Source of the DNA: Caenorhabditis remanei
Taxonomy: Eukaryota; Nematoda; Chromadorea; Rhabditida; Rhabditidae
Assembly: GCF_010183535.1 (NCBI RefSeq)
Contig: NC_071333.1
Span: 6,198,587-6,262,586 of the forward strand
DNA: 64,000 nt
Reading direction: 5' to 3'
Position numbers and translations under genes: made by a program
The notes under the pieces: generated by a model
The model's input: only the letters and a program-made list of their open reading frames with translations
What the model was told of the DNA's origin: nothing
Databases searched by the model: none
Part shown: piece after piece, positions 12,588-24,175 of the stretch
Position numbering within the stretch: position 1 is the first letter of the stretch
How the letters are laid out: every line of letters starts with the position of its first letter

Positions 12588-12643
12588 GACATATTCACCC
12601 CCACCAACACCACTCGGTAGAATTTTCATGCGTTCAAAACAAA

Positions 12644-15600
12644 ATGCGTCTTTCTACAAACCAACTCATCAATGCTACCGCTATTTTTCTTTTTCTTCTC
12701 GCTGAGGTGGTGCGCTCTGATTTGGTTTCGTCCAGTTCATCAGATATCCGATTCCGTCGATACTATAGGAATTCCAGAAGAGTTTCAAGATCAGCGACAG
12801 CAAAGAAAGAAAGGATATGGCCGGAAGGAATTATTCCATTTGTGATAGCCACCAATTTCTCAGGTTAGAACTATAAAGAGTAGAAAACAAAACAAAACAA
12901 AAAGGATGTTTGTGTGAATAATCGTTTCGAGCGTGTTTTGCTCATCTAATTGGTTCACATTTGCACATACAAAATTTTTCAATAGGAAAAAAAGAAGAAA
13001 AAAGAAATATATTCTCAAATATCGACAAAAAATATTATAGGAGAACACCAACATCTGTTTCTCCGCGCAATGAGGCACTGGGAGAACTACACGTGTGTTT
13101 CGTTTGTTCCTCGACAAGCTCACCACAAACATTATATCACTTTCACTGTTGATAAATGCGGGTGAGTCATTTTGTTTGTCTTGTTTTCTGAAAAATCACT
13201 CGAAAAATGTTGAAAAATCAATGAAATAAGAAGAAAAACTTTGAAAACTTTAAGTTTATTTTAAAATTGATTTTAATACATTTAAATCAAATCAGTGTAC
13301 TCAATGCCTTCATAAAAAGTAAGGAACACTTATCACGTCAAAACTTCTTTTTTTCTTATGTGACTTGCCTCAGGACACATCACCGATATGACAGGTTACA
13401 CAACACAAGGGATATCACTTCTGATTCCGGGTTCTCGTATTTTTTTAAGACACAATGGAAAGAAACTTAGCACCTGGATTTTTGCACTTCTTCCCTGTTC
13501 CCTTATCGCGTAGACATTTTATTCCGGGGGTGTAGTTCTCGGATTTTTCTGCGTAGGTCTAATTGGCATCATCTTTGATATAAGAAGATGTGTCTCGTAA
13601 TTTGAGTAATTCAAACCACTCAGAAAAAAAACCCGAAAAAAGAAGTAAAAAGAGCGAAAAAAGAAGGAATCCAGGAACCCTTGGTGCCGCACCATTTTTC
13701 TTATTATCTTTTTGGAGATTTCTGCAAAAGATTTAGGAATGGGAAATTCTTCCTTAATAGTTCAGACGTATACAAATATACGGAGTGACGTGTGAGAAAA
13801 CAATAAAAGCAACGAAAAAGTTTTCAGATGTTGTTCTTATGTTGGCCGGCGTGGGGAAGGTCCTCAGGCAATATCAATAGGAAAAAATTGTGACAAATTC
13901 GGAATTGTTGTTCATGAACTTGGACATGTGGTTGGTTTCTGGCATGAACATACCAGACCGGATAGGGATATGTATGTGGATATATTTTACAAAAGTATTC
14001 AAACAGGTTAGTGGGAAAAAGGTAGGATAAGAGTGAGATTTTGTAATAGCAAAAAGTTACATCAGTGAGGATGTGATTGAAATCTGAAATTTAGGTCAAG
14101 ACTACAATTTCGATAAATCCAAACCGGAGGAAGTGGATTCACTAGGAGAGCCATATGATTTCTCTTCGGTATAATATTTCTTATCCATTACTCTCCCAAT
14201 CTGAAGTTTTCAGATAATGCATTACGCCAGGGACACTTTTTCAAGAGGCGCCTTTTTTGACACTATTCTACCAAAACCAAACTCAGGTTAGTATGGTCCC
14301 CAGTAAGAATAAAAAAGCGGAGGCATATTTCTCACTATTCTTTCATTTTCCAATTTCCCTTTTTCTCATTATCCATCAATCCCAAAAATATTTTAGGATT
14401 CCGTTTGGAAATTGGGCAGCGAGTCCAATTGAGCGATGGGGATATTCGGCAGACGAAGAAGCTTTATAAATGTGCAGGTTTCCTTTATACCATTTTCATT
14501 TTCTTTTGGGAAGACGTTAGATTAGTTTTTTTTTTGCTTTCAGAATGCGGCGGCACTTTAATGCAAGAGTCCGGAAATTTGGCAATTCAACATGCGGGCA
14601 CGTGTATATGGCATATTATTTCGCCTCAAGGACACACGATTTTCTTAAATGTGACAGGTTGGTCAAGATAACCTCTTTATAGCTAGTTGTTGATTCCCGA
14701 AAATGATTATAAACTTCTGGTTAGATGATAATTCATCAATATCACAGCTCTAGATCTTTCTATTAACAACTCGAGAACCAATAAATCATGATCAAGAAAA
14801 GATGAGAAAAAGCCATGCGGCAGTGCGGGGGATAAGAGAAAGATTCATTTTTCCTTCTCTTCCATTGTCTCCCGGACTCATCGTCTCGCATAACTTGTTC
14901 TCCCCCCGTTCCAATTCGAAAATCCTCCCCTGTTAAAATGTAAAAAGGTCTGAGCTCTCATGCCGAATCTCAGTGTTCAACTTAACTGTGTGTCTATGTG
15001 CACACAGACATACATACACACCAGTCCTCCAGTCAACCTAATGACTTGCCCACTAGCACATAAACCTCATATGCGAGATGAGACTGAAGGCGGGAAAGAG
15101 GAGGCCCGCCCGAGTCGATCCCATCGTTTTTTTTTCGACGTCTTGGCGGAGTCGACCGCACTCGGAAAAGAGCGAACATTACCTCCGTCAATGTTTTGTT
15201 GGATTTTCTGATTTTATTTACTTATGTTTTATATCAACCTCTAGCGATCTTATTTTCAGGATCCACACTTCCATCGCCAACGTCAACATGCAACAATGAG
15301 CAAGAAAATGTCATCACTGTACGCGATGGAGTATCGATTTCTTCCCCACTACTAGGTGAAACAGAAATTGACAGTTGCAAACAGGGATGTTGTATTTCAG
15401 ACAAGATATGCGGTGGAAGCTCTCTATTCCGGACTATTGCTTCATCAGGAAATCGGATCACAATTCAAGTAAAGTCTACCAACCCGACCCCCTTGATACC
15501 GTTCGCCACGTACTATGCAATTTGTGGAGGACCAATATACGCCAATGAAGGTGTGATTCATGTATGGATCCAACATCAAAAAACATTCACAAATAAGTAT

Positions 15601-18600
15601 TTTCAGAGTCCGAAGTACCCGGAATCGTACCCACCAAACAGTGATTGTCAATGGACTATACATGTCGATGAGAATAATCAGGTTGCAATTGAATTTGTAT
15701 ATTTTCATGTGAGTCTTAGGATTTGGAATAAACAAAAAAACATTATTTTTTCAGTTGGAGCAACACAAAGAATGTATTTATGATAGACTAGTGATGACCG
15801 AAGGAATTTCGAAAATTTCAAAAAAACAAGGAAAAGATGGCAGTGAAACGTTTTGTGGGCTTATTGAAAAAAAGACAATTGTGAGCAAGACTAATCAAAT
15901 TTCATTACGGTGAGTCGGGATGAAATAAAACTGTTTTTCGTAGGATCATACTTTGATCTAAAACTTTACTAAAATCAAAAATATGTTTAACTCGTTCAAT
16001 TAGAACTAATTCATTACTGTTCCGTATGCTCTGAGTTTTTCATAAACTCTGTAAACTTTTAGATTCATATCCGACAACTCTGTCCAAAAGAGTGGATTTG
16101 AACTGCGATTTTCAAAAGAGTTGAACGAGTGCGCAACGGACAAGAACATCTGCCATCATTATTGTGTGAACACTGTCGGTGAGTTGGAGGTCATTTATCT
16201 TTTTCAAAACGGGCAAAAAAAAGAACCGAAATACTCTGTGATTCAACAACAGCTGCTCAAATCCAACCGGTGGTTTCAATAGTCTACATGTACCATTAAA
16301 CATCTGTTGAGCTAGACACGTATTTTTCGGGGTTCTTGTGTTTTTCCTTTTTTTAATAGTTCCAATCATGATTTGAAGTGCCCGCACAATATTTTGTGTA
16401 TGACATTTTGTTGTTATCTCGTGTACCAATTAGTCAAATGTTCAGCGTGAGTATCCTGGGAGATTTGAGACATCACCATGTAGACATGTCGAGTCATTCT
16501 CCGAAATTTCGAAGCTTTTTTACGAAATTCTCATACATTTTGAAATGTCAAACCAGAAATCCGTCATAAAAAAGGCATAATCACACAAAAATGTTAATAA
16601 GATTATAGGAGGATTCAAATGTGCATGTCGAGTTGGATACAGTCTATCGAGTAATGGATTCTCGTGTGATAGCACATGCGGAGGCTACCTGAAAGCATCA
16701 AATGGTTCCATTGCCTCTCCGAACTTTCCAGAAATGTATCCAAACTCGAAAACTTGTATTTGGGAAATTGAAGCACCAGAAGGATATCATATTTTTATAA
16801 ATTTTACCAAATTCACAGTTGAAGGAATGAAAACTGAATGCGCTTACGACTATGTTAAGATCGGAGACAGTGAAAAACTATGTGGGGAGTACGGTGAGTG
16901 TACATTTTACAATCAACTGTTCCCTTAATTTCTCACTATAGACACACCATTACTCTTCACAACTCCCAGAAACCGAGTTCGTATTGAGTTCAGCTCTGAT
17001 TCATCCGTAGAACGTGATGGATTCTTTGCACATTTCATAGCTGACTTCGATGAATGCCAAAACGCAAACGCTGGCTGTGAACATGTCTGTCAGAATAGAC
17101 TCGGTATGTGAATGATGAATCTAAAACCTGGATTGATTGGTGTTTTCCAGGGTCCTATGTATGCACATGTAATCCCGGGTACATTCTAGCGGAAGACAAA
17201 CATAACTGTAAAGAAGGAAGCTGTTTCTTTGAAGTGAATGCTCCAGCTGGTAAGTTGCTCGTCTTAAACCACACCCGATCCTTACTTTCTTTTTAATATT
17301 TAGGTGACATCCACTCTCCAAACTATCCCAATGACTACCCAAAAGGTCAGAATTGCTCATGGCATTTCGTCACAACTCCTGGACATCGACTCATGTTGGT
17401 ACGTGTACTGTTATCTTCATCTCACATCTTTCCTATTGTTTCAGACGTTCTCAAACTTCCAAGTCGAAGAGCACGCTCATTGTAAGTACGACGCTGTTTC
17501 AGTTTTCGACGGCGGCGATGACTCCGCCCTGTTGTCTGGTGAGTCCTCGTTTTCTCATGTCCCCCTCTTACCATCGCCTAGTCCTTTTTCGCCCTATTCC
17601 CTTTTCCATCTGTTTCACATCGATCTTTTTTGGACAGGCGTTTTCTGCGGGCTAGCTCCGCCTCCTCTCATTTTGTCGTCTTCCAACGAGCTCTATCTCA
17701 CTTTCTCCTCGGACGCGTCCGTCTCGAGACGAGGCTTTCAGGCTCATTACACTTCTGGTGAGTTTGGTTTCTCTATTTGGGTTTTGGGACATGGGCTTGG
17801 TTTCGTACTGTCGTCTAATACATTCCGTATTCCAGTTTGTGGGGGTCGTCTTACTGCTGAATCTACTCCAGGACATATCTACTCGCATGCAACGTTCAGT
17901 GACAGCAAGTACGGCAAGAATCAGGTGAGCTGAAACGGTTTCAGCAGATTTCTAGTTAGTTGGGTGGACTTTATGGGTTGAAATTGAGTTATACCCTGAT
18001 TTAGATAACTATATGTTTCCTCCATATTGCTTACTTTCTGTTAACATTGCAGACAGAGCGGTATATCCCTTTTCAAACTTTGGAACTCTTGTTTTTAGAC
18101 TAGCTCAGGAATACTCAACGAAGAATTACATTGGCCACAGTTAAAAATCTGAGAATTTGGAGTAACTGTAACTCTGAATCGCCGTTTAAAACTCGGTTTC
18201 CAAAATGAGAAGGATTAGAGTATCTAGCAGCTAATATCATTTCTAACAAGGGAAGTCTTTGGAGACGTCACTTTCAAAGGATCTATAAATTTGGTCATAG
18301 GTATTTTCGACCACGAGGAATTCATTTCTGCAGTCAAAATCTGCTAAATTTCTCTGAGAGCCGAGTTATGAGTTCTCAAACTTTTCATATGGATGAGCTA
18401 TTTTACATGGAATTCCAAATCGACAAGTAGTATAGGCAAGATAACCTCATTTTTACAACGTACGAGCACAGGTAAACCGCTGGGGAACACAAATGGGACC
18501 GTGCGGTGACGTATATGCCGCCGATTTGTAATTCCGTGTGAAAAAGACTAACCATATAAAAAATTTGAGAGCTCATAACTCGTCTCTCAGAGACATTTAG

Positions 18601-20661
18601 CAGGTTTTGACTGCACAAATGGGCTCCTCGTGGTCGAAAATACCTATGACCAAATTTGTAGGTCGTTTGAAAGTGGCGTCTCCAAAGACTTCCCTTGTAA
18701 GATTTTCTCCACGCTCAGATCATGTATTTATTCTCATGGAGCTGTAGTTTGGAAAACAATTAATCGTGAGCCTTCCTGTGTAATATAAAAAAATATGGCT
18801 TTTACAGTATGCTAGAATTTGCAAAGTGCACTTTCTTTATTCAAATTGCTCAACAGAATGGAAACTTGTCCTATGTAATCTTTGAATCAAGCACGCACTA
18901 GGCTTACACCATTGTCTTTGTTTAAATTGCGGCTCACGCTTTTCTAACTTCAATCCAATCCTATTGACACAATCCTATTCTGTAATTCTAGTTCATTCTT
19001 TTTCTCGTGACTTCTTTCTCGTGGTCGGGACCACCAATTTCATCCTATTTGACTCTTTATTGTTTTCTCTTCTTTTTCCTTTTTTTCACACCATAAAAAT
19101 CATGATGTGATGGTTTCCCAATTATACAAATCTGAAAAACCCATTTTCCTTCTACGCGTTCCTTCGATTTTTTTGTTTATCCACTTTTTCCAATTCCAAT
19201 TTTCCTACTGTAGTCACGTTCTCAGTTTATTCTCTTCTTCTTTCTTTTCTCATTATGACGTGTGGTTGGAGAGATGACGAGAGTTCAGTTCCCAGCATTT
19301 TTTGATTTACGAGTTCTCAGCTTAAGTCGTTTTTATAATGAAAAAAAAATATCTGAATGCCGTGAGCAATATGCAATAATGACTTCAAAATATTTAAACT
19401 GAACGGCTTGAAACAATAAAAAAGTTTCGTCTCCAAAAATACATGACAATGTCGCCTGCTCTTAAGACAAGTCTGAGAGCATGACTACTCAAGGACTTCG
19501 GTATTTCAGATTTATGACTTTGCGTAGGCTCGAATGATGTTTTTTTTTGTTTTATGGCTGACATGTATGTAACCATGGAAGTCAAATCAAAACATCGTGT
19601 TTTACGACCAACCTGCAGAAACTTAAATTAAATTTTGTGTACTGACGTTTATCTTCTTTTGTATGAGGGAAAAGAAGAAGGATATGAAGAAGGATATATC
19701 TTTGTCTTTTCTCCTGGTTTCCGACACGATTCAGTTTTATTGCATTCAGGATTGTTCATGGAGTGTGAGGGCAAAATCATCGACACGTGGGGTACGAATC
19801 CAGTTCTCAACTTTCAATGTGGAATCTGAAGAGGGATGTCAGTATGATTATGTAGAGGTACGATGGCTCTCATTCATTATTGTAAATGAAAAAGGTTACT
19901 GTAAGTATTATTACATGAGCTCAAATAATTTTGAACTGTGGTTAACTTGTGATAATAGGCATCATACTATTTGAGAGCAACGATGACTAATTGTCTTCGT
20001 GGCGATAGCTGTTTGGTTTTTGGTGCACCACTTTGTTTTTGAATAATTCCAAAAACAATGACATAAATGAAATAGTGGAATATGAATATTTTCATTTTAG
20101 ATTTTTTTACTATCCCAATCACAGTTAGTCTGTGCCCTGTTTTATATGATATCACTGTCCTTTCATATCTCGAAGTTGATTATTATATTTAGGAGTAATC
20201 TGCATTTGATCATTTTACTTAAAAACTTTATTTCAAGTATTTTAAGTCAAAATAGTAAGCTTCCAGTATTTAAATGTCGTAGATTGTTTTTCGAACAACA
20301 AATAAACGTCATATATTTATTAAAAAGACAATTATCAAAAAAAAATCTAACTTTTCAAGGTATATGACGGCGCGGAAGCAACTCAAGAATCTCTAGTTGG
20401 TCGATTTTGTGGGGATACTGCTCCAGAAATTATCACTAGTACAGGTAGCATAATTTCCTTTCTTCATTTTTTCTTTAGCTTATAACTTTAGGCCCTGAAC
20501 TACTACTTATTATGCACACTGATAACGCTGAAGAAGAAAAAGGATTTGTTGCTGAATACCGAGAATCCAGCAGATCGAGTACCGCTAAAAGAACATACGT
20601 TTCACGGACACGTCATCACAATCCATTAGAAGAGCCAATACATGACCGTCGAAGAGAATAA
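12644..20661 (+). CDS. nas-39: Tolloid/BMP-1-type astacin metalloprotease (947 aa, 21 exons)
   Basis: Secreted zinc protease of the Tolloid class, which in animals cleaves procollagen and BMP antagonists. Exons: 12644-12863, 13041-13161, 13828-14006, 14095-14168, 14214-14286, 14397-14477, 14544-14657, 15260-15561, 15607-15708, 15755-15909, 16063-16178, 16609-16893, 16942-17103, 17151-17249, 17304-17398, 17445-17538, 17638-17757, 17836-17924, 19750-19857, 20360-20444, 20492-20661. Order: signal peptide (1-25), short basic prodomain, astacin domain (about 57-249) with CCSYVGRRG loop, zinc site [13 protein letters not shown] (H143, H147, H153) and Met-turn SIMHY (199-203), CUB1 (250), CUB2 (376), EGF1 (495), CUB3 (536), EGF2 (644), CUB4 (about 687), CUB5 (799). 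This is exactly the Tolloid order. The 45-base intron 15562-15606 is a multiple of three and reads open. Intron 18 (1.8 kb) hosts a palindromic repeat. AATAAA at 20797. Confidence 0.93.
18245..18698. repeat. Palindromic MITE-like element in nas-39 intron 18
   Basis: The left arm starting ACAAGGGAAGTCTTTGGAGA at 18246 is repeated in reverse complement, ending ..TCTCCAAAGACTTCCCTTGT at 18698, with roughly 85-90% identity over about 147 bp (to 18392, and from 18552). Further inner pairing (ACATGGAATTCCAAATCG at about 18403 with CGATTTGTAATTCCGTGT at about 18520) leaves about a 100-base loop. No coding capacity. Typical of a non-autonomous foldback DNA transposon. Confidence 0.8.
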
Positions 20662-20796
20662 TGATGCGACGACTATAACCGGACTTTTTTCCTTTCCCTT
20701 CTTTTTTTTCTCGTCTCATTTTGCTCTTTTGATTTTATTCTCGTCTCTTATCCGTTTCTTCTGCCTCTCAAAACTGATTTTTTCAAAAAACAAACA

Positions 20797-20812
20797 AATA
20801 AATGAGTTTTAG
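20797..20812 (+). promoter_or_regulatory. Poly(A) signal directly abutting a trans-splice-like acceptor
   Basis: AATAAA (20797-20802) is the only canonical poly(A) signal after the nas-39 stop. It is followed by TGAGTTTTAG, whose AG (20811-20812) would be the acceptor for the next gene (ATG 20847). A spacing of about 8 bases is what SL1-type operons, without an intercistronic region, look like. The sequence is direct observation; operon status is inference. Confidence 0.4.
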
Positions 20813-20846
20813 GTAAACCACTGGCGCCAACACCCACGTTGCAGTC

Positions 20847-23146
20847 ATGTCCGATTGGATGGGAAGACTGCCGTGTTCTGTCAAAAAGAAGCCGTTCTGC
20901 ACGTTGTGTATTCCAGGTAAGTAGAGACCTCTGGGAAATAGGTTTGTAATTATGAAAAGGGGAATCACTTTTAGTGGTCACACTCGGATAAGGAGATCCT
21001 CAATATTTTCCATTACAGGATCTCACGACAGCGGAGCTCATTGGTTTAACCTTCAACTTGGATATGCTCACGATCAATCTTTTCTTCGTTACATTCGTAG
21101 CTTTCAGTGTTCATTTGTGAAGCGTATTGTCAAGCGATGGGGCCTAACTCAGTCGTTAGTCACGTTTCTATGTTTTGAAATTCTTATTTCAATCATTTCA
21201 GTCTGTCAATTGAAGAACAACTTGTCGCTGGAATCCGCTTTTTTGACCTCCGCTTGGAACTTGCTTTGGACACTCGGGACAGCATGGTTAGTTTCTATAT
21301 TGATATATTGCAAGTATTAACTGTCCTTTGCATTAGTTTGAAACCTGATTAGTTTGGTTATCTATCAGTTAGCTTAATGGTCTTATTTGCATTGCAGCTT
21401 CCGGAAGTGGCAGCAGATTCAATGGAAGCATCTAGAAAGGTAGCCTTCCACTCACGTAAACCTTCTCTTCCTTCACAATTATATGTTGTGCTTTGTCTTG
21501 GCGTTTTCGGTTTCGTCTATTAGTTTCTCTGTTCTCACACTGGTCACTGTCTTCCAAACACTGAAAATGTTGTGTCATGTTAACTTTCCTACTTACTCGT
21601 TTTCCTGTCTGCATTATCAAATACCACTTTTATCTTTCTTCAGAGCTGCTTCATCGTTCATGGCCTATACTCGACGGATTGGCTCAAACTTGCTAAGCAA
21701 ATTGGAAAGTTCTTGCAAGCTCATGATCAAGAGGTGCCTTGGAAATGTTTGTAATGAGTTGTAAATTAATTGTACATTCCAGGTTGTGATTCTCAACGTC
21801 AGCCACATCTACCGTATGAGTGATTACGATTTCCGTCGATTCTTTCTTCATCCATTGTCCATGGTCGCTGAAAGATGTGGTGTTCAATTGTGCTCTACTA
21901 GAGAAGACCTCCGCACAGTCTCACTAGAAACACTAGTCGAGAGTAATTTCAGGTATACAATTTTGCTAGAATCTTAAAGCAGGATTAATATTCAGAATTA
22001 TTGTGGTAGGACCATTGGATCAGGATATGGATGAGTGTTGCTTCCGTTCCGCTTCCATCCAGAACAAATGGCCAAACCGTAACAACACAGCAGATCTTCT
22101 CAACTTCCTCCAAGCCCAGATTCATCAACCTGTCACTCCAGGACTTCGTGTCTTGCAAGGAGTTGTCACACCACAGATGAAGGATATTGTAAGTGACCAT
22201 CTGAAACTGTTAATTTGTAAATTAAAAATCTGCTTCTCAGATTCGCAATTTCCGTTCATCTCTTCGCGTCACATTCTCCCTACCAATGCGCAGCATCAGT
22301 AAAACATGGCTTCGCCAACTTGATGCTGAGGAAATTGGAAATTTGAATATAATGATCACTGATCAAGTGGATACAGAATTCAGTCGCCTTGTATACTTTT
22401 TGAATGTCAATGACTGCATGGATCACAAGTTGGACCCGTACACTGTCAACCCACATTTGGATGGTAAAGAGTGGCCACCAAAAGTTGTAGTGGAGTCGCC
22501 AGTCCTCGATGTGCTGCCAACATTATCACCAGAGCCAATCCTGAGTGAACAGGAACGGTTCATCAAGGCGATTGATGAGTTGAGCGAACCAGAAATTCTT
22601 ATCGAACAAATCTTTGACGATTTCGACGTCTCTGTGTCCTCACTCCCGCCAAGAAAGCCAAACCGTGCAAGTGTCATGATCCAACAAGTTGAGATGGTTC
22701 TCGAGACTGACACTTCTTCTGAAAATACTTCCAGTCTTCCGCGCTCTCCAGTTCCACCACCAAAACCAAAACGTTTTACTCAACGAATTCCGATAGTGAT
22801 GGAAGTTGTACCAATTCCGGATGACGAGACTTCAATCATCTATCCAGATGTTCCAATGGTTCCAATCTCCAGAAGCAGCGACACCCCAGTCCGTATTGCT
22901 CTTCCAGTCACAGAAGAGGAGTTGAGATTGGCCGCTCTTGGGGAGTACCCAAGTTATCGATCTCAACGTTCATACAGACGAGAGGAGAAGAAGGAAGAAG
23001 TGAAGGAAGAGGTTGAAGACGACGAATCTGCTGACGAATCTGCTCCACTCATCTCCCACGAGGTTGAGAGCATGGTCGAAGATCTCGTCATTAACTCCAC
23101 CATAGATGCTATGGATAACTTGGCGGGACACTTCAAATCCCATTAG
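20847..23146 (+). CDS. PI-PLC X-domain-containing protein (563 aa, eight exons)
   Basis: Exons: 20847-20916, 21019-21154, 21202-21286, 21398-21439, 21644-21733, 21783-21952, 21996-22188, 22241-23146. The N-terminal 300 residues match the PLCXD family of PI-PLC X-box proteins (no EF-hand, Y or C2 domain). Seen: GSHDSG at 24-29 (first catalytic His, H26), GIRFFDLRLE, FIVHGLY (second His, H117), EVVILNVSHIY, and a late VYFLNVND-like strand. PLCXD enzymes hydrolyse phosphoinositides in the cytosol or at membranes. The last third is an unusual acidic/proline-rich tail with PPRKP and PPPKPKR motifs (possible SH3 ligands) and KKEEVKEEVEDDE. It follows nas-39 by 185 bp on the same strand, so it may be co-transcribed. 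3' UTR of about 1 kb to AATAAA at 24158. I believe the C. elegans counterpart is in cosmid F38E9, but I give no symbol. Confidence 0.88.
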
Positions 23147-24175
23147 GATAGAAGCGACTACATTATCCAAAACTGAAAATAACATTATTACGTGATGTTT
23201 TTATTGATGACTCTAAGTCTGAAAGTACTCACTCCCATGGGTTGCAACTTACGAACACCTTCAATTCCCAAATTTATTTTATATTTTTGGCCATTCCTAT
23301 TTCATTTCCTTAAATTCATATTTTATTTTATATAGATTCTCTCAACTAGTTCGACAACCTAAGAAGTAACATTTTTGCATGTACAATTCCCTTCTTGCTT
23401 CTAGAACCGTCCCATTCTTCCTTAGTCACCTTCTTGCTAACTTCTCATTATTCACGTCTATGATGTGTTCTGAAAAACTATACTGCCACAGTAGATTCTC
23501 TGTCCCAAATCACCTTTCTGCTTCTCCGAAATTACAAATTCTCTTTTTCTTCTCTTCTTTCAAAAATCTTCAAAAACATTCCCAAAAAAAACTCAAATTT
23601 TCTGCGAAAAAAAAGCAAATGCCAAAAAATTAGTATTTATTTGTGTCCTCGTATATTTTGATATTCATACTTTAACTGTTTTCAATGGTTTCTTTGGTTG
23701 TAGACCACTAGTTCGGTGTTCCTTCACTCCCTATGACTCTCTTCTTTTTTTAACAATGGTATGACAAAAAAAGTTTCCCTGTGTAAAAATTCCTCCAAGT
23801 AGTGATTACCTTCCTTGTTGACCTGCTCTTTTGTGTATTCTATATATTCACTCTATCTTCCCCCTTTTTATGTCTTTATTTCTTTTAATTAGCCCAGTTA
23901 TTTTCATTAATTCACCACTTCCGTATTCACACTTTTCCTTTCTGAGGTTCTCAAAAAAACATTTTCTTCAGGACTTCTGAATAATTCAATTCATCCCCTC
24001 TCTCATTTTCATTTATATTCTTATTTTGATTCAAATTTTGGAAAAAGAGAACTTGGCTCTAAACTATCATTTGTCCAAAATAAGAATCAAAATTTTCGTT
24101 CATTTTTCAACGAAATCCCCTTGGTTGTTTATTGTAAATCAGATGTTCTAAAATATGAATAAAGTTATGATGGCG

